From Bacteroidaceae bacterium (GTDB lineage: Bacteria > Bacteroidota > Bacteroidia > Bacteroidales > Bacteroidaceae): 64,000 nucleotides of DNA. This document shows positions 34,815-43,892 of the stretch, piece by piece. The notes under the pieces were generated by a model. It saw only the letters and a program-made list of their open reading frames with translations, did not search any database and was not told the DNA's origin. The stretch lies in contig JAGASY010000004.1 of the NCBI GenBank assembly GCA_017621515.1, positions 1 through 64,000 on the forward strand. Reading direction: 5' to 3'. How positions within the stretch are numbered: position 1 is the stretch's first letter; every line of letters starts with the position of its first letter. Position numbers and translations under genes: made by a program.

Positions 34815-35666
34815 TTATTCCATATAGTCCTCTATATTCGGAGTTTCTTCCTTCGTCTTACGGATGCTGCGGCGACGCTTAGGTTTCTCTTCTTTCTGCT
34901 CCACAGTCTTTACACCGGCAAGTTCCGGGTCTATAAGAATACGTCCGCAATACTCACAAACAATGATTTTCTTTCTCATGCGCACATCAAGCTGACGCTG
35001 TGGCGGGATTTTAGCAAAACATCCTCCGCAAGCATCACGCTGTACATACACAATACCAAGTCCGTTGCGACTATTCTTACGAATGCGCTTGAACGACATA
35101 AGCAATCTCGGCTCTATGGAAAGTTCAAGGTTCTTTGCTTTCTCACGCAACTTTTCCTCTTCCGCTTTTGTCTCCGCCACAATTTCGTCAAGCTCGTTCT
35201 TCTTCACTTCAAGGTCCAAGCTGCGCTCTTCAAGTGTCTGGCGGCTCTTTTCAATAAGCTCTTCCTTTGCCTTCTCTGCTGCTTCCGCCTCACGGATTCG
35301 TTTGTTGCAAAGTTCTATTTCGAGTGTCTGAAACTCTATTTCTTTATTAAGAAGGTCATACTCACGGTTATTACGCACATTATCAAGCTGGCTCTTATAT
35401 CCGGTAAGTTTCTCATTGGCAAGCTCGATTTTTGTTTTAAGCTCATTGATTCTGCTGCGTACACCCTCTACCTCCTCATTGGTATTATCTATACGAGTCT
35501 TCAAGCCTTCGATTTCATCTTCAAGGTCTTCAACTTCAAGCGGAAGTTCACCACGAAGAATACGTATCTTATCTATCTCAGAAAGCATGGTCTGCAACTG
35601 AAATAAAGATTTCAACTTCTCTTCAACAGACATGTCAACCGTCTGTACTTCTTTTTTCTTTGCCAT
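34815..35666 (-). CDS. Coiled-coil protein with C-terminal C4 zinc ribbon (CT398/DUF164-like)
   Basis: A 283-residue protein. Residues about 15-190 form a long Glu/Lys/Leu coiled coil; near 205-240 comes a zinc ribbon (CGGCFAKIPPQ ... CEYCGRILID). The end is a basic/acidic tail with KPKRRRSIRKTKEE. Homologues such as Chlamydia CT398 have been linked to sigma-54 and export factors, but no general role is established. It follows the Nif3 gene by 64 bp, a gene pairing common in Bacteroidales. Confidence 0.85.
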   Translation of the reverse strand: MAKKKEVQTVDMSVEEKLKSLFQLQTMLSEIDKIRILRGELPLEVEDLEDEIEGLKTRIDNTNEEVEGVRSRINELKTKIELANEKLTGYKSQLDNVRNNREYDLLNKEIEFQTLEIELCNKRIREAEAAEKAKEELIEKSRQTLEERSLDLEVKKNELDEIVAETKAEEEKLREKAKNLELSIEPRLLMSFKRIRKNSRNGLGIVYVQRDACGGCFAKIPPQRQLDVRMRKKIIVCEYCGRILIDPELAGVKTVEQKEEKPKRRRSIRKTKEETPNIEDYME

Positions 35667-35730
35667 AATTATTATATTTTGTTCTTATTAAATTTCATTT
35701 TACGAAGAAACAGCAAACACCCCACAAGCA

Positions 35731-36522
35731 TCAGTCGCATACATACTCAATAGGATTTGTCCGCAGAGCAGTATCATAGACAGGAAGTTCCGGAGCAACC
35801 CCGGATATGATGTTCCTTAATATCTCAAGTGTATATTGTTCGCTTTCAAAATGTCCGATTTCCATCAACAGCATATTATCCTCATATCCGAAGAAACGAT
35901 GGTAGCCGATTTCCCCCGTAATGAAGACATCTGCACCGGCACGCTCTGCATCTGGAATGAGAAATGCACCAGCCCCGCCACAGACTGCCACCGTGCGGAC
36001 TTCCTTTCCCGCCCAGTCGTTGCATCTGGCACAATCAACATGGAACAGGTTCCGAACCATTGAGACAAAGCATTCTTTCTTCATCGGTTCTTTAAGCGTC
36101 CCCACAATTCCGGCACCGGCACCATCCACTCCCGGTTTGGGAGCAAGCACCTTCACATCGTCAAGTCCGATTTTCTCTGCAATCTTCCAATTCACACCAC
36201 CGAAAGCGTTGTCAAGATTGGTATGGGCAGCATAGACCGCCACTCCACTCTTCACCGCCTTAAAAACACATCTGCCGATATAGTCCTCGGCCGTTATCTT
36301 CTTGCACGGACGGAACAGCAACGGATGATGACTGATGACCGCATTGCATCCCCGGCTTACAGCCTCATCAATGACAGCTTCAGTCACGTCTAAACACAAT
36401 AATGCCCCTGTAGCTTCTGCATCCTCCGTTAATCCAATCTGCAATCCCGCGTTGTCATAGCCGTCTTGTAGGGACAGAGGAGCAAATACTTCAAGGGCTT
36501 CAAAAATCTCCCGTATCTTCAT
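35731..36522 (-). CDS. Nif3-like dinuclear metal-centre protein (DUF34)
   Basis: A 263-residue YbgI/NIF3 family protein. The metal ligands are recognisable in AVISHHPLLFRPCKK near residue 62, YAAHTNLDNAFGGVN near 98, and the C-terminal LMEIGHFESEQYTL. It is the short form, without the PII-like inserted domain seen in the about 365-residue versions. Proposed roles in the wider family include GTP cyclohydrolase-like and damage-related functions; none is settled. Confidence 0.9.
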   Translation of the reverse strand: MKIREIFEALEVFAPLSLQDGYDNAGLQIGLTEDAEATGALLCLDVTEAVIDEAVSRGCNAVISHHPLLFRPCKKITAEDYIGRCVFKAVKSGVAVYAAHTNLDNAFGGVNWKIAEKIGLDDVKVLAPKPGVDGAGAGIVGTLKEPMKKECFVSMVRNLFHVDCARCNDWAGKEVRTVAVCGGAGAFLIPDAERAGADVFITGEIGYHRFFGYEDNMLLMEIGHFESEQYTLEILRNIISGVAPELPVYDTALRTNPIEYVCD

Positions 36523-36622
36523 AATTGCGGCAAAGTTACAAGTTTTTTATGAAAATAAGATGCTTTATGCCACTCGTTTAGCATTTTTTATCTGACAAAC
36601 TCAAAAAAAACAGGCAGAAACA

Positions 36623-37162
36623 TCATTGACGAAACTCTTCAGCCAGCATACTATAAACATTCAAGTCTGCAAATCCGTCCGAAAGCAATTCACCGGCACG
36701 CTCCGTTCCTTCAAGAACATATTCGCACCGACAAGCCACTGAATTACTCTCCACATTCTTCACCGCACATTTTATCTGTACTCGGTTCATGCCCCATTTA
36801 TCAAAAGCCCATCCGGTGAGGCACTTCACAGCTTTAGTCATAATGCCTTTATGCCACGCATCCGGAACAAGCCAATAGCCGATTTCCGTCTTCTTGTTAT
36901 TGAAATCTGCGTTGACAAAACCGATGAGACCGCAAAACGTGCCGCAGTCCAAAATCACAAAAGAATGGCAACGCACCTCCTCCGGTTGAGCCAGCACAGA
37001 ATGTATAAAGACAAGCTCATCGTCAGAAGAATGCAGTTCATCAACAAAAGGCAGCCATCTGCGCATTATCTCCCGGTTCTCATCAAGAGAACGGTATATC
37101 ACATCGGCATCTTCCTCGGTAATGCTTCTTAAAAGCAAATCATCATCTACTCGTATAGTCAT
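36623..37162 (-). CDS. GNAT acetyltransferase (RimJ/RimL-like)
   Basis: A 179-residue GCN5-related N-acetyltransferase. It begins MTIRVDDDLLLRSITEEDAD and has GLIGFVNADFNNKKTEIGYW, the acetyl-CoA region LVPDAWHKGIMTKAVKCLTG, and ALK-like NVESNSVACRCEYVLEG. RimL-type members acetylate ribosomal protein N-termini or small amines; the substrate here is unknown. Single gene, 100 bp upstream of nif3 on the same strand. Confidence 0.88.
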   Translation of the reverse strand: MTIRVDDDLLLRSITEEDADVIYRSLDENREIMRRWLPFVDELHSSDDELVFIHSVLAQPEEVRCHSFVILDCGTFCGLIGFVNADFNNKKTEIGYWLVPDAWHKGIMTKAVKCLTGWAFDKWGMNRVQIKCAVKNVESNSVACRCEYVLEGTERAGELLSDGFADLNVYSMLAEEFRQ

Positions 37163-37218
37163 AATTCATACGTTGGTTCAGGTTAAAATCCATAAATCTG
37201 TAAAAAAAACAACCGTAT

Positions 37219-38268
37219 CTATTTCTTTTCTTTCGCATTATCAAGTAATAGATTCAATTGTGCTTGAAGTTCGTCCCGGTTAGGAAGATACAATTGATAG
37301 CGTGCCGCAAAAAGTTGATTATCTATACCTTGAAGGGCGTATTCCATCAACAGCTCATCTTTCTTTGCTCCCAAAACAATACCAACCGGAGGATTATCGT
37401 CTGGCTGACAAATTTCGTTCTTAAAATAATTTAGGTAAAGATTCATCTGACCTATATCACCATGCTTAATTTCTGCACGCTTCAAATCAATCAGAACATA
37501 GCACTTGAGAATTGCGTGATAGAACACCAAATCAACCTTGAAACGTCTGGCACCAATCGGCACTATATATTGACGACCAACAAAGGCAAAACCTCGACCT
37601 AATTCCAATAGGAATTGTTCCATATTAGTCTTCAAAGCCTTCTCCAATTCAGTCTCTTTGTAACGCTTCTGCTGAGGTATTCCCGTAAATTCAAGAACGT
37701 ATGGGTCATGAATAATATCTGCTGAAGTTAGTACCTGATGCCCCTCATTGGCAAGAGTAAGCACACCTTCTTTGTCTGTACTGAGCGCAAGTCGTTGGAA
37801 CAGTGACGAGTTTATCTGACGTTTCAGTTCTCTGACCTTCCAACCTTCTTTGATGCACTCTTTCATATAGAACTGCAACTCCAACGGGTCATCACATTTG
37901 AGCAGTTCAAAGTAATGGCTCCACGTCAATTGGTGAGACAATGTCTCACTTTTTGGAAAAGTCAAATACAGTTTGCGCATATATATAAGATTAGAGCGAC
38001 TAAAACCCTTACCCTTAATGCGTGTCAGGTCTTTTGCAAGATTTGTTATTAACTTATCTCCATACTTAGCTTTAGCGTTGCCATCTTGCTCAAACTCCAC
38101 AATATACTGCCCCGTTTGCCAGTTTGCATCAAGCAGTGCCGTATTAACAGCAATTGCTGCCTTTGCTTTTGAATCATCCCAAAGTTCCGAAATAAGTGAG
38201 ATAAGTCTCACATATTCGGAATCATCGATTTGCAGTTGACCTATAGGTCGTATTTGAGTATCATTCAT
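37219..38268 (-). CDS. DUF1016/YhcG-type PDDEXK nuclease domain protein
   Basis: A 349-residue protein with the two-part YhcG architecture: an N-terminal domain (residues about 20-165, with AVNTALLDANWQTGQYIVEFEQ in two parts and GFSRSNLIYMRKLYLTFP) and a C-terminal PDDEXK nuclease-like domain (about 195-335) with RRFKVDLVFYHA, YVLIDLKRAEIKHGDIGQM and NPPVGIVLGAKKDE. The D...D-K core looks intact. Such genes are widespread, often near mobile or restriction genes, yet here none is adjacent. The start could also be four codons upstream. Function is unproven; a DNA-repair or defence role is often suspected. Confidence 0.85.
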   Translation of the reverse strand: MNDTQIRPIGQLQIDDSEYVRLISLISELWDDSKAKAAIAVNTALLDANWQTGQYIVEFEQDGNAKAKYGDKLITNLAKDLTRIKGKGFSRSNLIYMRKLYLTFPKSETLSHQLTWSHYFELLKCDDPLELQFYMKECIKEGWKVRELKRQINSSLFQRLALSTDKEGVLTLANEGHQVLTSADIIHDPYVLEFTGIPQQKRYKETELEKALKTNMEQFLLELGRGFAFVGRQYIVPIGARRFKVDLVFYHAILKCYVLIDLKRAEIKHGDIGQMNLYLNYFKNEICQPDDNPPVGIVLGAKKDELLMEYALQGIDNQLFAARYQLYLPNRDELQAQLNLLLDNAKEKK

Positions 38269-38734
38269 ATATCGCAACATTATTGGTACTTAACACACTG
38301 ATGGCACTATAGGTTCCTTTCCTCAAATATATTCTCAAGAGTTTTCTTATCTGGACGGTCTTTTCCAGCATAGGCACATCAAATTACAAAATTAATAAAT
38401 TCTCTTCAATTTGAAATGTTTGTCATATAAATTATTGTGCCATCGAAAAATTAACCCCAATTTATTCTTCCGTTAACTTATAGTTAATAACCAGCAAAGA
38501 TAATATAAAACATCAAAAACTCATAAAACATACACTTTCGCCGTAACAGACATGTTACAAACATATCCAAAACAGCAACAAAAAGAAAGCAAAACAAGAT
38601 ATTTACTTTCTTTTTGGCACTTCAAAATTTTAACATTCTATTTACGAAAAAAGGCGATTTTTCGGGCTTTTTCCGAGCGAGAGGAGGTTTCGTTGAAAAA
38701 TGCGCTTATTTTTGAAATTTCTGAAAGCAGCCTT
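38269..38734. other. Gene-free A/T-rich gap before repeat copy E
   Basis: No gene, hairpin or repeat that I can support. The part from about 38610 (CAAAATTTTAACATTC onward) faintly resembles the outer region of inverted repeat copies C and F and may be a decayed or recombined part of copy E. Confidence 0.5.
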
Positions 38735-38960
38735 CAAATGTGAAATAGTGTTTCATTTTTAGGTGATTCTTTTACATTTATTTATTCCCGGCGAAGAGAT
38801 TTTAGAAAAAAGTACTAAGTTTTCAAATTTTCAGCGCACTGTCGTCACATTTTCAGCGCACTGCAATTTTCTTTTCGGTGCGCTACAATTTTAAGAACTT
38901 AGTAGTTTGGAGAAATTTTCAGCGCGCTGTTCCTGAAAAAACTCTTGGGATTGGAACAAA
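38735..38960 (-). repeat. 0.84-kb interspersed repeat, copy E (partial, inverted)
   Basis: Only the central part is present: GTGAAATAGTGTTTCATTTT at 38740, CCCGGCGAAGAG, and the motif array. The A-tract hairpin and the TTTGACAAAATGATATTTTC end are missing; sequence from about 38960 is unrelated to the other copies. It lies between the DUF1016 gene and fetB. Confidence 0.85.
38789..38951 (-). repeat. 22-bp-pitch motif array in copy E
   Basis: Motif starts: 38789 CGGCGAAGAG (one base off phase), 38810 AAGTACTAAG, 38832 CAGCGCACTG, 38854 CAGCGCACTG, 38876 CGGTGCGCTA, 38898 CTTAGTAGTT, 38920 CAGCGCGCTG, 38942 CTCTTGGGAT. Order and pitch equal copy C, although the surrounding repeat is truncated. 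Confidence 0.9.
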
Positions 38961-39233
38961 AAATGCTGAACACCAGATTTTCTGTTAATGGATGTAAAAT
39001 CCTCTACTTGCTCAAAAATCCGTACAAAAATGGGCAACAGAAATAAAAATTGACATGAATCAATTCTTATAAAAGATAACATGCAGTAAATCAATTGTTT
39101 AGTATTTTAGTCAGAGGTGCGAGTTTTTAAGGTAAAACTGATGCCTTTTTATCAAGTGCTATCCAGCTGATTTACAACATATTGACAAAATTAGCACATT
39201 TTTCCAAAATGTAAACAAGTGTTTCAAATGTTA

Positions 39234-39255
39234 ATTTTCGGCCGAAGCCGAAAAT
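39234..39255 (-). terminator. TTCG-loop hairpin after fetB
   Basis: ATTTTCGGC and GCCGAAAAT form a 9-bp stem that on the minus strand encloses a TTCG tetraloop, about 50 bp past the fetB stop. Confidence 0.65.
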
Positions 39256-39304
39256 CAAAGTGTCAGATTTCCATGAATAACCAATATACAGGTTTCAGTC
39301 GGAA

Positions 39305-40117
39305 TTAATCTTCAAAAACATCCTTCAACCGCCCCATTTTGTCAAAGCTCTTTCTTGAAGCAAGTCCGACTGTAATCATCAGCGACATCATAGATGCGAC
39401 GAAAGTTATTACCACAATCATCATCTGATATTTTATAGCCAGTGCAGGGTTACTGCCTCCCAGAATTTGCCCAATCATAGTTCCGGGCATAGCCACAAGC
39501 CCCATCACCGCCATATTGGCAATGCAGGGGTTGAATGCCTTTATGATGGCAGCACGCAAAAAAGGGGCTGTAGCCTCCCAACGGGTGGCGCCGTTGCCAA
39601 GCATGTAATAATAGGTCTGCTGCTCACGCTTGATTCCTTCATAATAGGTGTTCAGAGCTACCACGTTCACCCCAAGCATATTGCCAAGCAGAAGTCCGAA
39701 TACAGGTATGAAATATTGTGCGGTAAAAAGCGTGGTGAGAGTCAATCCCGCACCATCCACGCTGTAAAGCCCGAGGACAAGTCCCAGAAAATAAATGCTT
39801 ACGATAATTGCCGTGGAAAGAAAACCTACAAACATCGGTACAGCCAATACTGTAGGCTTAAGCTTTGTACGCTGAAGTGCCGTCCCTGTTGCCACAAGAA
39901 CCATTATCAATCCCCATGCGAGATTGACATACCAAAGATTATATTCAAACAAATATTGCAAATAAAGTCCGATAAGATACAGTTGGACAATCATGCGGGC
40001 TGTGCCTCCCATTGCCGGACGAAGAAGTCCTGTTCTGTATTTGGACAGAAAAAAGAAAGGCACAATCATTAGCAACAGCCCTATTCCAAGTCCGACAAAA
40101 GTTATATCTTCAATCAT
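39305..40117 (-). CDS. fetB: FetB/YbbM-type ABC transporter permease
   Basis: A 270-residue UPF0014 integral membrane protein with about seven hydrophobic spans. The conserved region GLLLGNMLGVNVVALNTYYE, then YYMLGNGATRWEATAPFLRAA and VAMPGTMIGQILGGSNPALA, identifies it. In E. coli FetAB exports iron and protects against oxidative stress; homologues in other bacteria also act on other metals. It follows fetA by 19 bp, together forming a full exporter. Confidence 0.85.
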   Translation of the reverse strand: MIEDITFVGLGIGLLLMIVPFFFLSKYRTGLLRPAMGGTARMIVQLYLIGLYLQYLFEYNLWYVNLAWGLIMVLVATGTALQRTKLKPTVLAVPMFVGFLSTAIIVSIYFLGLVLGLYSVDGAGLTLTTLFTAQYFIPVFGLLLGNMLGVNVVALNTYYEGIKREQQTYYYMLGNGATRWEATAPFLRAAIIKAFNPCIANMAVMGLVAMPGTMIGQILGGSNPALAIKYQMMIVVITFVASMMSLMITVGLASRKSFDKMGRLKDVFED

Positions 40118-40136
40118 TTATACAGCCTCTATAAAT

Positions 40137-40757
40137 TTACAAATGCAGACAGGACGTACATCCTGCCATTATTATCGGCGAATGACTCACAAGAAGTACG
40201 GCAATGCCTCGTTCTTTCGCCAACATCTTGAAATAGTCGAGAACAAGCAGCGTGGAATCTTCATCGAGAGCCGAAGTAGGCTCATCGGCAAGCAGAAGAC
40301 GCTTTCCCAAAAGTCCTGCCACGGAAAGCATGATGCGTTGCCGCTGTCCTCCGGATATTTCCGTTGCCCGTTTCGACATCAAATCTCCGGACAGTCCGAG
40401 CATTCTCCAGTCAGACATCAGTTTCTCTTCCGAGAAGACGATATGGCGGTTCGTATGAAGAGCAAAAGGAGAACGCACCATTTCCTCCACAGTCTCGTAT
40501 GGCAACGACAGTTCTTGCGGGATGTATGCAATGCACCGTCTCACCTCATCTACTGTGGTTTCCGCAAGTCTGATGCCGTCAACTTGAATATCGCCTTCCG
40601 CATCCACAAATCCAAGGACAGACTTCAACATGGAGGATTTACCGCATCCCGACTCTCCGCATACGCACACAATCTCTCCACGATGCACGTCAAACGTCAC
40701 ATCGCGAAACACATTCTGCGCGCCATAGCTAAGTGAAAGATTACGGATTCTCAACAT
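40137..40757 (-). CDS. fetA: FetA/YbbL-type ABC transporter ATP-binding protein
   Basis: A 206-residue ATPase with Walker A GESGCGKSS near residue 35, Q-loop YIPQELSLPY, ABC signature ISGGQRQRIML, Walker B LLLADEPTSALD, and the switch His in LLVSHSP. It pairs with fetB just downstream. A TATCTTTG -7 box on the minus strand lies about 35 bp before its start. Confidence 0.88.
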   Translation of the reverse strand: MLRIRNLSLSYGAQNVFRDVTFDVHRGEIVCVCGESGCGKSSMLKSVLGFVDAEGDIQVDGIRLAETTVDEVRRCIAYIPQELSLPYETVEEMVRSPFALHTNRHIVFSEEKLMSDWRMLGLSGDLMSKRATEISGGQRQRIMLSVAGLLGKRLLLADEPTSALDEDSTLLVLDYFKMLAKERGIAVLLVSHSPIIMAGCTSCLHL

Positions 40758-40789
40758 CTGAAAACATTTTGTCCTATCTATTTGCTGCG

Positions 40790-40797
40790 CAAAGATA
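40790..40797 (-). promoter_or_regulatory. -7 promoter box of fetAB
   Basis: Minus-strand TATCTTTG, a TAnnTTTG match, 33 bases before the fetA start. No clear TTTG at the -33 position. Confidence 0.5.
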
Positions 40798-40941
40798 GGT
40801 CTTTTGCCCTAATTAATCGGAAAAAGTAGATAAAAATCACAAATGACAGAACAAAAGAGAAACGCGGATGTTGTGGGAATATAAGTAAACAAGAAGAAAA
40901 AGTAAAGATATATATAAACAATAATCCCAATCAACAAGCTT

Positions 40942-41166
40942 ATGGAACAACTAAAAAGATCACGAATAAAAGAGAATGCAGAGTTTATATGGCATCATCT
41001 ATGCGATAACTGCCTGTGGACTTTTGCACAACTGAGAGAAGCCACCGGACTGTCGGAGCTTGACTTCAATCTGGCTGTCGGATGGCTTGCAAGTGAAGAC
41101 AAGATTTCGTTTGTTTCCACAGAAAACAATGTCAGCATCGCACTTGCCGCAAACGTGTATATATAA
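40942..41166 (+). CDS. Winged-helix domain protein (DUF2582 type)
   Basis: A 74-residue protein that is almost entirely a winged helix-turn-helix: AEFIWHHLCDNCLWTFAQLR, then ATGLSELDFNLAVGWLASED as the recognition part and KISFVSTENNVSIAL as the wing. These tiny DUF2582-like proteins are common in Bacteroidales, with no known targets; they may act as accessory transcription factors. Single gene, convergent with trpS. Confidence 0.82.
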   Translation: MEQLKRSRIKENAEFIWHHLCDNCLWTFAQLREATGLSELDFNLAVGWLASEDKISFVSTENNVSIALAANVYI

Positions 41167-41206
41167 AGCGATGTGCAGTTCAGAAGAAGAAACTCCTGAT
41201 AAAAAA

Positions 41207-41249
41207 GGGCATATACATGCAGTCATCATCTTGCTCTGCATGTATATGC
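41207..41249. terminator. Bidirectional hairpin between winged-helix gene and trpS
   Basis: Perfect 15-bp arms GGCATATACATGCAG/CTGCATGTATATGCC with a 13-base loop; A-run on the left (AAAAAA) and TTGAAAAAA on the right. Confidence 0.8.
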
Positions 41250-41297
41250 CTTGAAAAAATATCCGCCAAAAACAAGTTTAAGTTCGGCAATCCTTCA

Positions 41298-42287
41298 TCA
41301 ATAAACCTTAAAGCCTATAATCTTACGCACTTCTCTTAGAGTAGCCGCAGCACTCTCACGCGCCTTCTCCGCACCAAGTTTTGCAATCTTGTCAAGAAGC
41401 TCTGTGTTCGAAGAGTATTCAATAATTCTCTCGCGGATAGGAGCAAGAGTCTTTGCGATATCCTCAGCAAGCTGCTTTTTCATGTCGCCGTAACGAAGAG
41501 TGCAGTCATTCCATTTTGAATCAAAATAGTCGTATGTCCCCTTCTCGGAAGCAATTTCCATCAGCGTGAAGAGATTCTGTATCACCTCAGGCTTCTCGCT
41601 GTTAGGCGACTGCGGACCGTTGTCTGTCACAGCACGCATCACTTTCTTCTTCAAAGTCTTCTCATCATCGCAAAGATAGATGCAGTTTCCCTCACTCTTA
41701 CCCATCTTTCCGCTGCCATCAAGTCCGGGAACTTTCACCGCATGGTCACTAAGATAGAAATTCTGCGGTTCAGGGAAGAACTCTGTCTGATAAATATTAT
41801 TGAATCTTCGGGCACACTTACGCGCCATCTCCATGTTCTGCTCCTGATCTTTGCCCACCGGCACTTTCACTGCACGGTGCTGAAGAATGTCAGCTGCCAT
41901 GAGTGTAGGATATGTGAACAAGCCGGCATTCACATTGTCAGGCTGCTTACGTGCCTTTTCCTTGAATGTCGTCACGCGGCTCAACTCTCCTATATAAGTG
42001 TTCATGTTGAGGTACAGATACAGTTCTATGGTCTCCGGCACATCGCTCTGTATATATATGGTCGCCTTTTCCGGGTCAATGCCGCAGGCAAGATATTCAG
42101 CGAGAATTGTACGTGCACTACTTTGTATATTTTCAGGTTTGGGATGAGTGGTCAGAGAATGCCAATCCGCAATAAAATACAGACAGTTGTACTCACTCTG
42201 CATCTTGACAAAACTTTTCACAGCTCCATAATAATTTCCAAGATGCAAATTACCCGTTGGACGTATTCCACTTACTACAGTTTCCAT
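41298..42287 (-). CDS. trpS: Tryptophanyl-tRNA synthetase
   Basis: A 329-residue class Ic synthetase. The HIGH-like motif is PTGNLHLGNYYGAV near residue 11-24; the KMSKS motif is KMGKSEGN near 194-201; PVGKDQEQNMEMARKCA lies between. Length is typical for bacterial TrpRS. Single gene; no Trp-rich leader peptide or T-box is seen upstream. Confidence 0.95.
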   Translation of the reverse strand: METVVSGIRPTGNLHLGNYYGAVKSFVKMQSEYNCLYFIADWHSLTTHPKPENIQSSARTILAEYLACGIDPEKATIYIQSDVPETIELYLYLNMNTYIGELSRVTTFKEKARKQPDNVNAGLFTYPTLMAADILQHRAVKVPVGKDQEQNMEMARKCARRFNNIYQTEFFPEPQNFYLSDHAVKVPGLDGSGKMGKSEGNCIYLCDDEKTLKKKVMRAVTDNGPQSPNSEKPEVIQNLFTLMEIASEKGTYDYFDSKWNDCTLRYGDMKKQLAEDIAKTLAPIRERIIEYSSNTELLDKIAKLGAEKARESAAATLREVRKIIGFKVY

Positions 42288-42467
42288 TTTTGTTTATATT
42301 TTGTCGTTTTTATCTTGTTTTTAAAACAAACTAATTCACTTTATTGTCTTAAGAGAATGCAAAAATACAAAATTATTTTGCCAATCAATGACTTTATGTC
42401 ATAAAGATAAGAGTTTTATCTATTGTATTGTCTATATTTACAAGCGAATTCTAAAAAACGATTATTT

Positions 42468-43172
42468 ATGAAAGGATGGAAAATTGAAGCGGCTATTGTC
42501 GCACTCGGACTTTACCTTTTAGGTTACATGATTAACTGTGGTATCAACGACTTCAAAGACAAGGAACGTATTGTCAGTGCCAAAGGATTATCGGAAATGG
42601 AAGTGAAAGCGGACAAAGTGAGATGGCCGCTTGTATATAAGAAAGTGGGCAACGACCCTGTGGAGATGTACAATCTCATAGAGAAGGACAACAATGCCAT
42701 TATCTCTTTCTTAAAGAGCAGGGGCATTAAGGACGAAGAAATCATTGTGGCTCCTCCACAGCTCTACGACCAGCAAGCTGAAACTTACACCAACGAAGCT
42801 GTCATGTACCGCTACAAGGCCACATGTGTCATTACCGTCACATCGAAGAATGTCGATCTCGTGCGCAAGCTTATCAAAGAACAGACCGTGCTTATGAAAC
42901 AAGGTATAGCACTTGTTTCCAATATGTACGGCGGATACAGCGTAAATTATGAATTTACCGGTCTTAACTCCATAAAGCCGCAGATGATTGAGGAAGCAAC
43001 GAAAAACGCTCGCAATACGGCTGAAAAGTTCGCCAAAGATTCGGACAGCAAATTGGGTAAGATAGTGACTGCACATCAAGGACAGTTCTCCATTGAAGAC
43101 CGCGATGAAAACACACCGTGGATTAAGAATGTACGTGTTGTCACCACAATAGACTACTATCTCAAGAACTAA
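42468..43172 (+). CDS. SIMPL domain (DUF541) membrane-anchored protein
   Basis: A 234-residue protein. The start at 42468 opens with MKGWKIEAAIVALGLYLLGY, one N-terminal membrane helix or uncleaved signal. The rest is a SIMPL domain: ERIVSAKGLSEMEVKADKV, ISFLKSRGIKDEEIIVAPPQ, ATKNARNTAEKFAKDSDSKL and VRVVTTIDYYL. Family members include BP26/OMP28 and YggE, periplasmic proteins tied to oxidative stress or ring-like assemblies. It is followed 12 bp later by a hypothetical exported protein in the same direction. Confidence 0.85.
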   Translation: MKGWKIEAAIVALGLYLLGYMINCGINDFKDKERIVSAKGLSEMEVKADKVRWPLVYKKVGNDPVEMYNLIEKDNNAIISFLKSRGIKDEEIIVAPPQLYDQQAETYTNEAVMYRYKATCVITVTSKNVDLVRKLIKEQTVLMKQGIALVSNMYGGYSVNYEFTGLNSIKPQMIEEATKNARNTAEKFAKDSDSKLGKIVTAHQGQFSIEDRDENTPWIKNVRVVTTIDYYLKN

Positions 43173-43184
43173 GTTTGCATTTCC

Positions 43185-43739
43185 ATGAAGACATTTCTGC
43201 TTTTAGTCCTTACATTCATGCTGCCGACTATCTATATGCAAAACAACGGCAAGGCGGCCCTCTCACCGACAGATACAGAAACTGAATATGTATATACCGC
43301 CAACAGCCATACTTATCGGATATGGATAGAACGTATCACTGACAGTCTGTATGTGTTACACCATGAAACGGAGGGCAAAGAACTGTCTTCATGGGAACTC
43401 CCCTATCCTGTATATCGTTTCTGCTGTGGAAATCTGACAGGCGACAGAACACCAGAAATAGCTGTCGGTGTCATCAAACCGACAAGATACTTCAAGGATT
43501 CCGCCAAGCGGCTGTTTCTGTTCAAACTCTATCATGGCAAACTTATCCGTCCGCTATGGTTGGGTTCGAGAGTCGGCTATCCGCTGGAAGATTTCCGTAT
43601 TGAGCCGCCCGCTCCGGAAGACAGCCTTAATTCCGATTTGCTGCATATACACACAATAGAACGCAAACACGACGGAACGCTTGTAGAGGCAATCTACAGA
43701 TATGGAGGCTTCGGATTGAAATTCAAACATTATCTATAA
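43185..43739 (+). CDS. Hypothetical exported protein
   Basis: A 184-residue protein with a signal peptide (MKTFLLLVLTFMLPTIYMQN). The mature part has a short beta-repeat flavour (TYRIWIERITDSLYVLHHET; CGNLTGDRTPEIAVGVIKPT, the latter resembling an FG-GAP-like calcium loop NLTGDRTPEI). I do not recognise a family. It is 12 bp downstream of the SIMPL gene and is ended by two hairpins. Confidence 0.75.
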   Translation: MKTFLLLVLTFMLPTIYMQNNGKAALSPTDTETEYVYTANSHTYRIWIERITDSLYVLHHETEGKELSSWELPYPVYRFCCGNLTGDRTPEIAVGVIKPTRYFKDSAKRLFLFKLYHGKLIRPLWLGSRVGYPLEDFRIEPPAPEDSLNSDLLHIHTIERKHDGTLVEAIYRYGGFGLKFKHYL

Positions 43740-43768
43740 CAACAAAATCAGCCATTATTAACCATAAT

Positions 43769-43823
43769 GAGGTTGCAAGAAGGACGTGTCCGAATAATCA
43801 GACCGGTCATTTCTTGCAACCTC
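43769..43823 (+). terminator. Hairpin 1 after the exported hypothetical gene
   Basis: GAGGTTGCAAGAA and TTCTTGCAACCTC form a perfect 13-bp stem with a 29-base loop. Confidence 0.65.
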
Positions 43824-43832
43824 ACTGTTCAA

Positions 43833-43879
43833 AAGAAATGCGTCCCGGAGATTCAAGAACCACCCGGAACGCATTTCTT
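43833..43879 (-). terminator. Hairpin 2, end of the glycosidase operon
   Basis: AAGAAATGCGTCCCGG and CCGGAACGCATTTCTT form a 16-bp stem with one mismatch, 14 bp past the GH88 stop; T-rich DNA follows on the minus strand. Confidence 0.75.
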
Positions 43880-43892
43880 CATTTTATTATTC

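Noticed and set aside
42288..42467. Trp leader peptide or T-box before trpS
   Set aside because: No short frame with Trp codons and no T-box motif; only an ordinary promoter-like TATTTTTG on the minus strand.
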